From the NCBI GenBank assembly GCA_947483545.1, contig CANKNP010000102.1:1-14208 (forward strand): a stretch of 14,208 nt of DNA, in the 5' to 3' direction. Shown piece by piece: positions 5,680-12,236 of this stretch. Position 1 is the stretch's first letter, and each line of letters starts with the position of its first letter. The notes under the pieces are model-generated. The model was not told where the DNA came from. It searched no databases and was given only the letters and a program-made list of their open reading frames with translations. The DNA comes from Deltaproteobacteria bacterium (GTDB lineage Bacteria > Myxococcota > UBA796 > SXON01). The position numbers and the translations under genes were made by a program.

Positions 5680-7593
5680 TTAGGACGGTGTTGTTTGTCC
5701 AGCGCCCGGGCTGGCCCCCCGCCCCCGCCGCGCCTCGATCACATCGATGATCCGCAGCACGGCTTTGTACGAGCCGAACGGCGGGTAGACGTAGATGCCG
5801 TTCACCCGTGGGTGATCGACGACCTCCGCGAGGGCTTCGCGCGCGACCTGGACCCCGACCTCCCGCTGCTCGTCGCGCGAGCCGGCGTTGGCCAATCGGG
5901 TGCGAATGGCCTGCGGGACTTGCATACCCGGCACCTCGTTGTGCAAGAACTCCGCGTTCTTGCTCGATACCAGCGGCATGATCCCTACGAGGAAGGGCAC
6001 CTTCGGGAACTTGTCCGTCAGCTCGAAGAACCGCTGCAACAGCGCCGGGTCGAACACCGGCTGGCTGAAGAAGTACTCGGCCCCCGCCGCGATCTTTCGG
6101 CCGAAGCGCTCGACCTCCAGATCCAGGTCGACGTGCCCGGGGTTGCAGCCCGCGCCGACCAGGAGATCGGTCTTGCCGCCGATCGGCGCGCCCGAGAAGT
6201 CCAGGCCCCGGTTGAGCATCTGGATGAACGTGATGAGCCCGATGGCGTCGATGTCGAACACCGCCGTGGCGTTCGGGTACGTGCCCATCTTCGGGGGATC
6301 GCCCGTGATCGCGAGGATGTTCTTGAGCCCGAGCGCGTTGGCCCCGAGCAGATCCATCTGCATGCCCAGCAGGTTCCGGTCGCGGCAGCAGTAATGAACG
6401 ACGGCCTCCATGTCGCACTCGCGGCGTACAAGCTGCGCAAGGGCGGAGGGGCCCATCCGGGCGACGGCCCGCGGTCCGTCGGCGATGTTCACCACATCGA
6501 TGCCAGCTGCCAGCAGCATCTTCGCGCCATCGACAGCCTTCTGGGCTTCGACCCCCCGGGGCGGATCGAGCTCGACGGAGACGCAGAAGTGTCCGGAGTA
6601 CAACTTGCGACCAAACTCACTTTTTTCAGCCGGCGGGGTAGGCGTCATCCCCACGGTCTGCTCGGCGACCTGCTCCGCTGTGCGCATCACGACCTGTGTG
6701 CGGGCGTCGGCCGTGACGGTCCGGATGAAGGTCGTGATCTCGCGGATCATCTGGGGCGTGGTGCCGCAGCAACCACCGACGATGCTGGCACCAAGCTGCA
6801 CAAACCGCCGCGCATGCTCGGCCATGTACTCGGGTGCGGCGAGGTAGATGGTGCGGCCCTCGACGACCTGCGGGAGGCCAGCGTTGGGCATGGCCACGAG
6901 CTTCATGTCGGTGCAGGCGGCCAGGCGCTCGAGAGCGTGCTGAACGCCACGCGGCCCGTTCGAGCAGTTCGTGCCAAAGGCGTCGATCGGCCAGCTGCGG
7001 ACGGTGCGGGCGGCGACCTCGGGGCTGTCGCCCTCGAGCTGGTTCTGCCCCGGCCCAACGAAGGGGAAGCTCATGCTGGCGACGATGGGACGGTCTGAGA
7101 CGGCGCGCACCGCCCGTACGGCCTGCCACAGCTCGGCGAGGTGGGTGAAGGTCTCGAGCACGAACAGATCCACGCCGCTCTCGGCCAGCACTTCCGCCTG
7201 CTCGCGGAAGGCGGTGTAGGCATCGCCGGGGGTGACCCTGCCAACAGGGGCGAGCAGGGTGCCGGTGGGGCCGATGCTGCCGGCGACCCAGGACCTGCCC
7301 CTGGCGGCGTCCTTCGCGAGCCGAACGGCGGCGGCGTTCATGTCGCGGACGCGATCATCGAGGCCGAACGCGCCAAGTCGGAGGCGGTTCGCCCCGAAGG
7401 TGTTGGTCGTCAACACGTCCGCTCCGGCGGCCCGGTACTCGGCGTGAATGCCCGACACGATGTCGGGCTGCGAGAGGTTCAGCTCGTCGTAGCAGCGGTT
7501 GATGAACACGCCGTGCTTGTAGATCTCGGTGCCCATCGCACCGTCGAACACGATGACGCGCTCGGCCAGGGCTTCGCGGAAGGTGTCGTTCAT
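5680..7593 (-). CDS. Bifunctional homocysteine S-methyltransferase / 5,10-methylenetetrahydrofolate reductase
   Basis: A 637-residue fusion like Bacillus YitJ. Residues 1 to about 310 are a zinc-dependent homocysteine S-methyltransferase barrel: F-D-G-A-M-G-T-E at the start, T-N-T-F-G-A-N-R, G-S-I-G-P-T-G, and the zinc cysteines Cys210 (G-T-N-C-S-N-G-P) and Cys275/Cys276 (G-G-C-C-G-T-T-P). Residues of about 335-620 are an FAD-dependent methylenetetrahydrofolate reductase barrel with S-V-E-L-D-P-P-R-G, N-I-A-D-G-P, I-L-A-I-T-G-D-P-P and Y-F-F-S-Q-P-V-F-D. Together they make 5-methyl-tetrahydrofolate and methylate homocysteine to methionine in the cytoplasm. The methyl donor of the first domain cannot be told from sequence. 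The start is firm: GGAG lies 5 nt before ATG 7593. It sits 18 nt downstream of the PP2C gene, so the two are probably co-transcribed. Confidence 0.95.
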   Translation of the reverse strand: MNDTFREALAERVIVFDGAMGTEIYKHGVFINRCYDELNLSQPDIVSGIHAEYRAAGADVLTTNTFGANRLRLGAFGLDDRVRDMNAAAVRLAKDAARGRSWVAGSIGPTGTLLAPVGRVTPGDAYTAFREQAEVLAESGVDLFVLETFTHLAELWQAVRAVRAVSDRPIVASMSFPFVGPGQNQLEGDSPEVAARTVRSWPIDAFGTNCSNGPRGVQHALERLAACTDMKLVAMPNAGLPQVVEGRTIYLAAPEYMAEHARRFVQLGASIVGGCCGTTPQMIREITTFIRTVTADARTQVVMRTAEQVAEQTVGMTPTPPAEKSEFGRKLYSGHFCVSVELDPPRGVEAQKAVDGAKMLLAAGIDVVNIADGPRAVARMGPSALAQLVRRECDMEAVVHYCCRDRNLLGMQMDLLGANALGLKNILAITGDPPKMGTYPNATAVFDIDAIGLITFIQMLNRGLDFSGAPIGGKTDLLVGAGCNPGHVDLDLEVERFGRKIAAGAEYFFSQPVFDPALLQRFFELTDKFPKVPFLVGIMPLVSSKNAEFLHNEVPGMQVPQAIRTRLANAGSRDEQREVGVQVAREALAEVVDHPRVNGIYVYPPFGSYKAVLRIIDVIEARRGRGASPGAGQTTPS

Positions 7594-7598
7594 CGGGA

Positions 7599-7602
7599 CT
7601 CC
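7599..7602 (-). promoter_or_regulatory. Ribosome binding site of the methyltransferase/reductase gene
   Basis: GGAG, 5 nt before ATG 7593, lies in the 18-nt spacer after the PP2C stop. It fixes the start and supports an operon. Confidence 0.75.
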
Positions 7603-7611
7603 AGGGACAAC

Positions 7612-9405
7612 CTAGCCCGGGTTCTGCGGGGCGTCTGGGCGGATCGGCCGGGCGTCCGTCGAGAGTGTAAACGCCAGTACCGTCACGTTGTCGCCGCCCC
7701 CGCCATCGTTGGAGGCCTGGACGACGCGGCGGGCGGTGGCCATCGCCTGGAGCGCGGGTGTCGGGCTGCCGGTCTGCCGCAGGGCGTCGCAGAGGATCCG
7801 GCCGAGCCCCGCGTCCTCCTCGTGCGCGAAGTCCGAGAACCCGTCCGTCGCCATCACGATCCACTCGTTGGGCATCAGGGTGAACGTGCGCGTGAACAAG
7901 GGCGGCAGGGCGGGGCGCCCGTTTGCGTCGAGGTGCCCACAGTACCCGGTCAGGGCGAAGCGCTCGTCGTCCCAATCCGGCTCGGCGCCGGCGATCTGCT
8001 CGCGGATGAGCTGGGCTTGCAGGTTCTGGTCGCTGGTGAGCAGGCAGGCGGTGGCGCAGGTGACGAGCCATGCCCGAGAGTCCCCCAACGAGGCGAGGTG
8101 CACGCGGTTGCCCCGGGTGACGCAGAGCACGATGGTCGTGCCCATGGGCACATGCTCGCCGAGGCGCCCCGCGACGAGTTTGGAAGCCTCGGCGAGGATC
8201 TGCCGATTGGCCCGCGCCAGCGCGTCCCGGATCGACAAGTGGATGCGCGCGCTGGATGCGGTGCGGAGCGTGTCCGCGCTCTCCTGCCACCACTTCCGGA
8301 GCGACTGGACGAGCAGCTTGGAGGCCAGATCGCCCGAGCCTGCGGTCGACACGGAGATGCCGTCCGCCACGACGAGCAGGGCGCAGTCGGGATCGCCGGC
8401 GATCAGCAGGCTGTCCTGGTTCAACTGCGCGTGAAGGGCTCGGGAGATGCCGATGTGGCTGTCAAAGCCCACGGCGACGCCCGCATCGGGCTGCTGAGGA
8501 AAGGTCTCGCGGATCCGTCGGGTCGCCCTTGCCATCTCCAGTGCGTGCAGCAACGCGAACCCGTCGGGCGGCCGCAGCGAGAGGTCCTCGCAGAGCGCGG
8601 CCTCCAAGGCGCCGAGCAGCTCGAAGGGCAGGTCCGGGGCGAGGTCGGCGACGGACGCGAGAAGGTCGGAAGTTGGCACCTGAGCGGGGCTGGGCAGCAC
8701 GCCCAGGACCTGCTCCAGCACGATGCGGGCGACGGCAGCGACGTCGGAGCTGCGGTGCCCACCTGATCGACCGGCCGCGACGATTCGGTCCCCGACGCGG
8801 GAGAACGAGGTGCTCCCAGCCGCGAGGGTCTGCCCCTGGGCGTGCAGGGCCGCCAGCGCACCGGCGAGGTCGCACGCGAGGTCCAGCGCTCGGCCGGCGG
8901 CGCAGGTCCCCGGCGCGCCGAGCGGCTTGGCCGCAAGGTGGACGGGGTCGATGAACACGACGCCGTCTGCCAGCGTCCATCGCTCGCCCTCGCGGCGAAA
9001 GCGGGCGTCGGCGCCGAGCGTGGGTGCGAGATCACGCCACCAGCTGGCGAACGAAGCCTGCGGCAGAAGCTGGCGCCCAGCGAGCCACTCGGCGAGCTCT
9101 TCGGTCTCGGCTGGGCCGGTGTCGCACAGCAGGCGGCCCACGGCGGAGAGGCCATCGGACGCGAAGAGCCGCTTGGCGTCTGGAGGGTCGCGTACGGTGA
9201 GCGCCAACAGGCCGTCGGCCGGACAGAGGTGGAAGGCATCGCGCAGCGAGGCGCGCGAGATCCACGCGGGGCTCAAGCTACCGGGGATCTCCCAGCGTAC
9301 GCTGGCCCCCTCCGGCTCCACATGGACCACCGCGGCGAACCCGAACGCTGCGTGGTGGAGGACATCGCCGACGGCGAGGGGGCAGTCGAGGGGGATGGGG
9401 CGCAT
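7612..9405 (-). CDS. PP2C-family protein phosphatase with KOW/CarD-like N-terminus and a degenerate kinase-like middle
   Basis: A 597-residue protein with several parts. Residues 313-580 are a PPM/PP2C Ser/Thr phosphatase with its metal aspartates: S-R-A-L-H-A-Q-L-N-Q-D-S (Asp331), V-V-A-D-G (Asp348), M-G-T-T, L-G-D-S-R-A-W-L, A-T-D-G-F-S-D (Asp521) and G-G-G-D-N-V-T-V (Asp572). Residues of about 11-45 (V-G-D-V-L-H-H-A-A-F-G-F-A-A-V-V) resemble KOW/CarD-type small barrels. Around 100-140 is L-A-E-W-L-A-G-R-Q-L-L then F-A-S-W-W-R-D-L-A-P. Residues of about 170-295 read like a kinase C-lobe (A-L-A-A-L-H-A-Q-G, D-L-S-L-R-P-P-D-G) but lack HRD, DFG and the ATP-binding lobe, so kinase activity is unlikely. 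ATG 9405 is preferred because the 41 codons above it overlap the divergent gene. No clear ribosome binding site was found. It is not membrane-bound. Targets are unknown. Confidence 0.85.
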   Translation of the reverse strand: MRPIPLDCPLAVGDVLHHAAFGFAAVVHVEPEGASVRWEIPGSLSPAWISRASLRDAFHLCPADGLLALTVRDPPDAKRLFASDGLSAVGRLLCDTGPAETEELAEWLAGRQLLPQASFASWWRDLAPTLGADARFRREGERWTLADGVVFIDPVHLAAKPLGAPGTCAAGRALDLACDLAGALAALHAQGQTLAAGSTSFSRVGDRIVAAGRSGGHRSSDVAAVARIVLEQVLGVLPSPAQVPTSDLLASVADLAPDLPFELLGALEAALCEDLSLRPPDGFALLHALEMARATRRIRETFPQQPDAGVAVGFDSHIGISRALHAQLNQDSLLIAGDPDCALLVVADGISVSTAGSGDLASKLLVQSLRKWWQESADTLRTASSARIHLSIRDALARANRQILAEASKLVAGRLGEHVPMGTTIVLCVTRGNRVHLASLGDSRAWLVTCATACLLTSDQNLQAQLIREQIAGAEPDWDDERFALTGYCGHLDANGRPALPPLFTRTFTLMPNEWIVMATDGFSDFAHEEDAGLGRILCDALRQTGSPTPALQAMATARRVVQASNDGGGGDNVTVLAFTLSTDARPIRPDAPQNPG

Positions 9406-9437
9406 CGGAGGTGCGGCGGTTATCACGCGCCGGCCGC

Positions 9438-9442
9438 AGAGG
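9438..9442 (+). promoter_or_regulatory. Ribosome binding site of the HD phosphohydrolase gene, in a 42-bp divergent gap
   Basis: AGAGG, 5 nt before ATG 9448. The whole gap between the divergent starts is 9406-9447, so promoters for both genes must overlap each other or coding sequence. No clear -10/-35 boxes were identified. Confidence 0.65.
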
Positions 9443-9447
9443 TCCGA

Positions 9448-10743
9448 ATGGAGGTACGCGATCCCATCCACGGGGCAGTGCTCGTCAGCGATGCCGAGGC
9501 CTACGTTGTGGACCACCCGTTCGTTCAACGCCTGCGGGGCATCAAGCAGATGGGCTTCTCAGAGCTGCCGTTCCCTGGCGCCGTTCACTCGAGGTATGCG
9601 CACTCCATCGGCGTGATGGAGCTCGCGGGGCGAGCGTTCGACGCGATCGTGCCCTTGGACCGGTCGCCGCTCTCCCCCCAGAAGCGGCTCGCCTTGCGCT
9701 CCTGCGTGCGCCTCGCTGCGCTCTGCCACGATCTCGGCCACGCGCCGTTCTCCCACTGCACCGAATTTGCGATGCCCCCGCTTCGCGGCCTCGACATCTC
9801 CGCGTACGCGCCCGACCTGGTGAGCCACAAGCTCGATGCCCTCGCCACCCACGAGGACTACACGATCGCGATCCTCACGAAGTCCACGTTGGCTCGCACC
9901 ATCGCCGGGCACTTCCCCTTCACAGGGGTCCACGTGGCGGCGCTCGTGAGCTCCGAGGTTCACGTCTCCGATGACTTCTTCGTCGCCGGCGGGCTCGATT
10001 ACCGCCGTGTGTTGTCCCAGCTGATCTCCAGCGAGCTGGACGTTGACCGCCTCGATTATCTCCAGCGCGACTCGTACTATTCCGGCGCGCGCTACGGCCA
10101 GATCGACGTCGGTTGGCTGATTGGAAACCTGGAGTGTCAGGTGGACGGGGACCATGTGAACCTGGCCATCGATCACCGTGCCATCTACGCTTTCGACGAC
10201 TTCATGATCGCGCGGTATCACATGTTCGTGATGGTCTATTTCCATCACAAGTCGGTTGTCTTCGAGGAGATGTTGAAACGGCACTTCACCAGCCCAGACG
10301 TGAACTATCCGTTTCCGACAGACATCGAAAGTTATCTGACGATGGACGACGTACACCTGCACTCCTACCTGCGCGCCTCAGCGGATGGCTGGGCCCGGCG
10401 CATCGTCGAGCGCCGGGCCTATCGCCGCGCGTTGGAGCTCCACGGCAGCCTCCAAGAGGTCCAGACGGAGGAGGCGGTCGCGCGGCTCGTAGACGCGGGG
10501 ATCGACTGCCTTCAGGCGAGCTCCACGGGGAAACTGTCCAGGTACAACGTCATGGGCCAGAAGCGGGGCAAAGCGCCTCGCATCTACGTGGTGCAACGCC
10601 AGCCGGGCTGCGCCGAGCGGGTGCTCTCGCTGGAAGACGCGACGCGGATCTTCGAGCGCTACCAGGACGAGCGGCACATCGCGCGGGTATATGTGCCGGA
10701 AGATCGGGTGGAAGAGGCCCAGCGGTTGGTGCGGGGGGCCTGA
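9448..10743 (+). CDS. HD-domain deoxynucleoside triphosphate triphosphohydrolase, SAMHD1-like
   Basis: A 431-residue protein and the only plus-strand gene. It opens with the family start V-R-D-P-I-H-G (residues 3-9), then Q-R-L-R-G-I-K-Q-M-G and P-G-A-V-H-S-R-Y-A-H-S-I-G. The HD metal ligands are His52, His94-Asp95 in C-H-D-L-G-H-A-P-F-S-H, and Asp200 in E-L-D-V-D-R-L-D-Y-L-Q-R-D. This is the full SAMHD1/YwfO-type pattern. Family enzymes split dNTPs into deoxynucleoside and triphosphate and control dNTP pools. Some bacterial members take part in phage defence, but nothing here proves that. An adjacent S-Y-Y-S-G-A-R-Y-G follows, as in relatives. The length is normal and there is no signal peptide. 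ATG 9448 has AGAGG 5 nt upstream, and the longer upstream frame runs antisense to the phosphatase gene. Confidence 0.92.
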   Translation: MEVRDPIHGAVLVSDAEAYVVDHPFVQRLRGIKQMGFSELPFPGAVHSRYAHSIGVMELAGRAFDAIVPLDRSPLSPQKRLALRSCVRLAALCHDLGHAPFSHCTEFAMPPLRGLDISAYAPDLVSHKLDALATHEDYTIAILTKSTLARTIAGHFPFTGVHVAALVSSEVHVSDDFFVAGGLDYRRVLSQLISSELDVDRLDYLQRDSYYSGARYGQIDVGWLIGNLECQVDGDHVNLAIDHRAIYAFDDFMIARYHMFVMVYFHHKSVVFEEMLKRHFTSPDVNYPFPTDIESYLTMDDVHLHSYLRASADGWARRIVERRAYRRALELHGSLQEVQTEEAVARLVDAGIDCLQASSTGKLSRYNVMGQKRGKAPRIYVVQRQPGCAERVLSLEDATRIFERYQDERHIARVYVPEDRVEEAQRLVRGA

Positions 10744-10758
10744 GCGCTATTGCTCACG

Positions 10759-10896
10759 CCCCGAAGTTTCTCGCCACCCTCCGCGGGTGCTCAAGCCAAC
10801 CCGAGCCGAGGGCCGGTTTCGGAGGGTACTCCCGACGAAACCGGCCACGCGCTCGTACTCGGGTTCGGAAGCCAGGCCTGACGAGAAACTTCGGGG
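10759..10896. repeat. 138-bp nested inverted repeat in a convergent intergenic gap
   Basis: Three perfect inverted repeats sit almost coaxially. The outer arms are CCCCGAAGTTTCTCG (10759-10773) and its complement (10882-10896). The middle arms are AACCCGAG (10799-10806) with 10858-10865. The inner arms are GGCCGGTTTCG (10811-10821) with 10836-10846. A side hairpin (CACCC/GGGTG, 10775-10789) fits between the outer and middle left arms. The element fills most of the 161 bp between the HD gene and the convergent response-regulator gene. There is no T tract on either side, so it is not a textbook intrinsic terminator. It could be a structured RNA, a factor-dependent bidirectional terminator, or a small MITE-like element. 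No flanking target duplication was seen. Confidence 0.9.
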
Positions 10897-10904
10897 TAGG
10901 GGCA

Positions 10905-12008
10905 CTACGCCAGCAAATGAATCAGGTTCAACCTGAGCAGCAGGTCCAGGCTCCGCAGCGCTTGCATCCGCTTCTCGGCTGCGCCCCCGGACAACTCGTA
11001 GACGAGGGTTTGCACGGCCTGGCCGTTCGCGGCGCGGTGGGTGCGCAAGGACTGGGGGTCGAGCCCCCAGCGGTCGGGGGCGACATCGGTCGGTGTCCGG
11101 GAATTCACGCGGGTGGCCGCGACGGACTGCCAGCTCCTCTGAAGCTGCTCTGCCGGGATCTCGGCGACGGCTGCCGCGAGCAGGCCGGGAGGCGCTCCGG
11201 GCAACGGGATGGCGCCCGGCCCCGCCGTCCATTCCGGATCAAAGCGCACATCTCCCAAGCGCACGTTCAGGGACCAGCGGGCGACATCCGCCGCGACGGT
11301 CGCGAGCGCCTGGTCGAGGGTCAGGCCCATCGACATGCCGCCGCCGATCGCAGCGGTCAGGTTGTCGGTGACCGTGCCCGCCGGCAGCTTCAGGGCCATC
11401 AGCTCGGGCATGCCGGTGACCTCGACGATCTGTCCACGCTTGAGCCCGATGATCGTCGTGGTGCGTGGTGTCCGAACCTCCAACGCACCGCTCGCTTGGC
11501 GTCGCCAGGCAACAAACCACAGCCGGGCGGGGGGGACCTGGCGCACGTTGCCCCGGACCGCTGCGAGCCACTCGGGCAGCTCGTCCTTGTTGAGCGGGAC
11601 CGTCGGGATCACAGGCCGCTGGGTGCCCGGAGGGGCGGTCGAATCGCCCTCGGTCAGGATGTTCGCAGCGCGTACGACCGACGCGCGGTCAAAGGGCTTC
11701 TGCAGGAAGGACGTCGGCTTGACGCCGCGCCTCAACGCCTCTTCGTGGATGTCAAAGTCGGCGTCCGCGCTCATCAGCACGACCGGCGGGGCGTCCGGCG
11801 TCATCGCGATGCGACGGGCGAGCTCGATGCCGTCCAAGCCGGGCATCCGGACGTCGGTGATGACGCCGTCGTGCGCTTGCTTCGCGAGGATTTGCAGGGC
11901 CTCCCGCGCGTCGCCCGCGGCGGACACTTGATGCCCGAGCGCCCGCAATGTCTCCGCCAGCAGGTTTCTGCTGAAGCCGTCGTCGTCTACTACCAGGATG
12001 CGGGTCAT
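10905..12008 (-). CDS. Response regulator: receiver domain plus DUF4388-like output region
   Basis: A 367-residue protein. Residues 1-118 are a CheY-like receiver: I-L-V-V-D-D-D (acidic pocket Asp8/Asp9), phospho-acceptor Asp52 in I-T-D-V-R-M-P-G-L-D-G, Ser80 in L-M-S-A-D, and Lys104 in F-L-Q-K-P-F. A Pro/Thr linker follows. The C-terminal half (about 145-330), with R-L-W-F-V-A-W-R-R-Q-A-S-G-A-L-E-V-R and G-L-K-R-G-Q-I-V-E-V-T-G, resembles DUF4388/PATAN-like output domains. These are common in myxobacteria and related groups and usually serve protein contacts, not DNA binding. No histidine kinase gene is adjacent. ATG 12008 precedes the receiver directly. A TTG at 12056 would add a Pro-rich 16-residue head encoded by a C tract and is less likely. 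No clear Shine-Dalgarno sequence is seen. It converges with the HD gene. Confidence 0.85.
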   Translation of the reverse strand: MTRILVVDDDGFSRNLLAETLRALGHQVSAAGDAREALQILAKQAHDGVITDVRMPGLDGIELARRIAMTPDAPPVVLMSADADFDIHEEALRRGVKPTSFLQKPFDRASVVRAANILTEGDSTAPPGTQRPVIPTVPLNKDELPEWLAAVRGNVRQVPPARLWFVAWRRQASGALEVRTPRTTTIIGLKRGQIVEVTGMPELMALKLPAGTVTDNLTAAIGGGMSMGLTLDQALATVAADVARWSLNVRLGDVRFDPEWTAGPGAIPLPGAPPGLLAAAVAEIPAEQLQRSWQSVAATRVNSRTPTDVAPDRWGLDPQSLRTHRAANGQAVQTLVYELSGGAAEKRMQALRSLDLLLRLNLIHLLA

Positions 12009-12086
12009 GGGGGGATCATACGCCGTTTCGGGCACGGGCGGGGGGGGGGCGTGCAATGAACGCCCGGTTGATCGCCGGGAGTGGCA

Positions 12087-12114
12087 CCCCGACGCGGGAG
12101 TACCCGCGCCGGGG
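12087..12114. other. Strong GC hairpin between the protease and response-regulator genes
   Basis: A perfect 6-bp stem, CGCGGG (12093-12098) and CCCGCG (12103-12108), closes a 4-nt loop AGTA. It is extended by CCCC (12087-12090) pairing with GGGG (12111-12114) across a 2x2 internal loop. It lies about 123 nt past the protease stop and 79 nt before the response-regulator start, with no T tract. It could help terminate or stabilise the upstream transcript, or act in the leader of the next gene. Confidence 0.5.
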
Positions 12115-12236
12115 GCCCCTGCAACTTCTGAGCTTTGCAGCGCGGAAGCAGCTAAACACGCTCGCCGGCTCGCGTGTCGCTGCGCGCTCCGCGGATCGAC
12201 AGCCGAGAACGGCCGCGCAGGGGCGGCGGTGAACGC

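Noticed and set aside
7141..8766. Long plus-strand open frame of 541 codons
   Set aside because: It is antisense to the phosphatase and methyltransferase genes, has Gly/Arg/Asp-rich composition and no motif. It is a high-GC shadow frame. The same applies to 262-1530, 1946-3178, 3175-4440 and 10113-12059.
7612..9405. Active Ser/Thr kinase plus phosphatase
   Set aside because: The catalytic loop, the DFG motif and the nucleotide-binding lobe are all missing, so only a kinase-like remnant can be claimed.
10759..10896. Integron attC site or intrinsic terminator
   Set aside because: No attC core-site consensus at the ends and no integrase; no T tract for a standard terminator.
12009..12056. TTG start extending the response regulator by 16 residues
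   Set aside because: The extension is Pro-rich from a C homopolymer, and the receiver domain begins directly at ATG 12008.
10824..12105. A 10-bp sequence (GGGTACTCCC / GGGAGTACCC) shared in inverted orientation on both sides of the response-regulator gene
   Set aside because: One short near-palindromic GC-rich match is likely by chance and has no other support.
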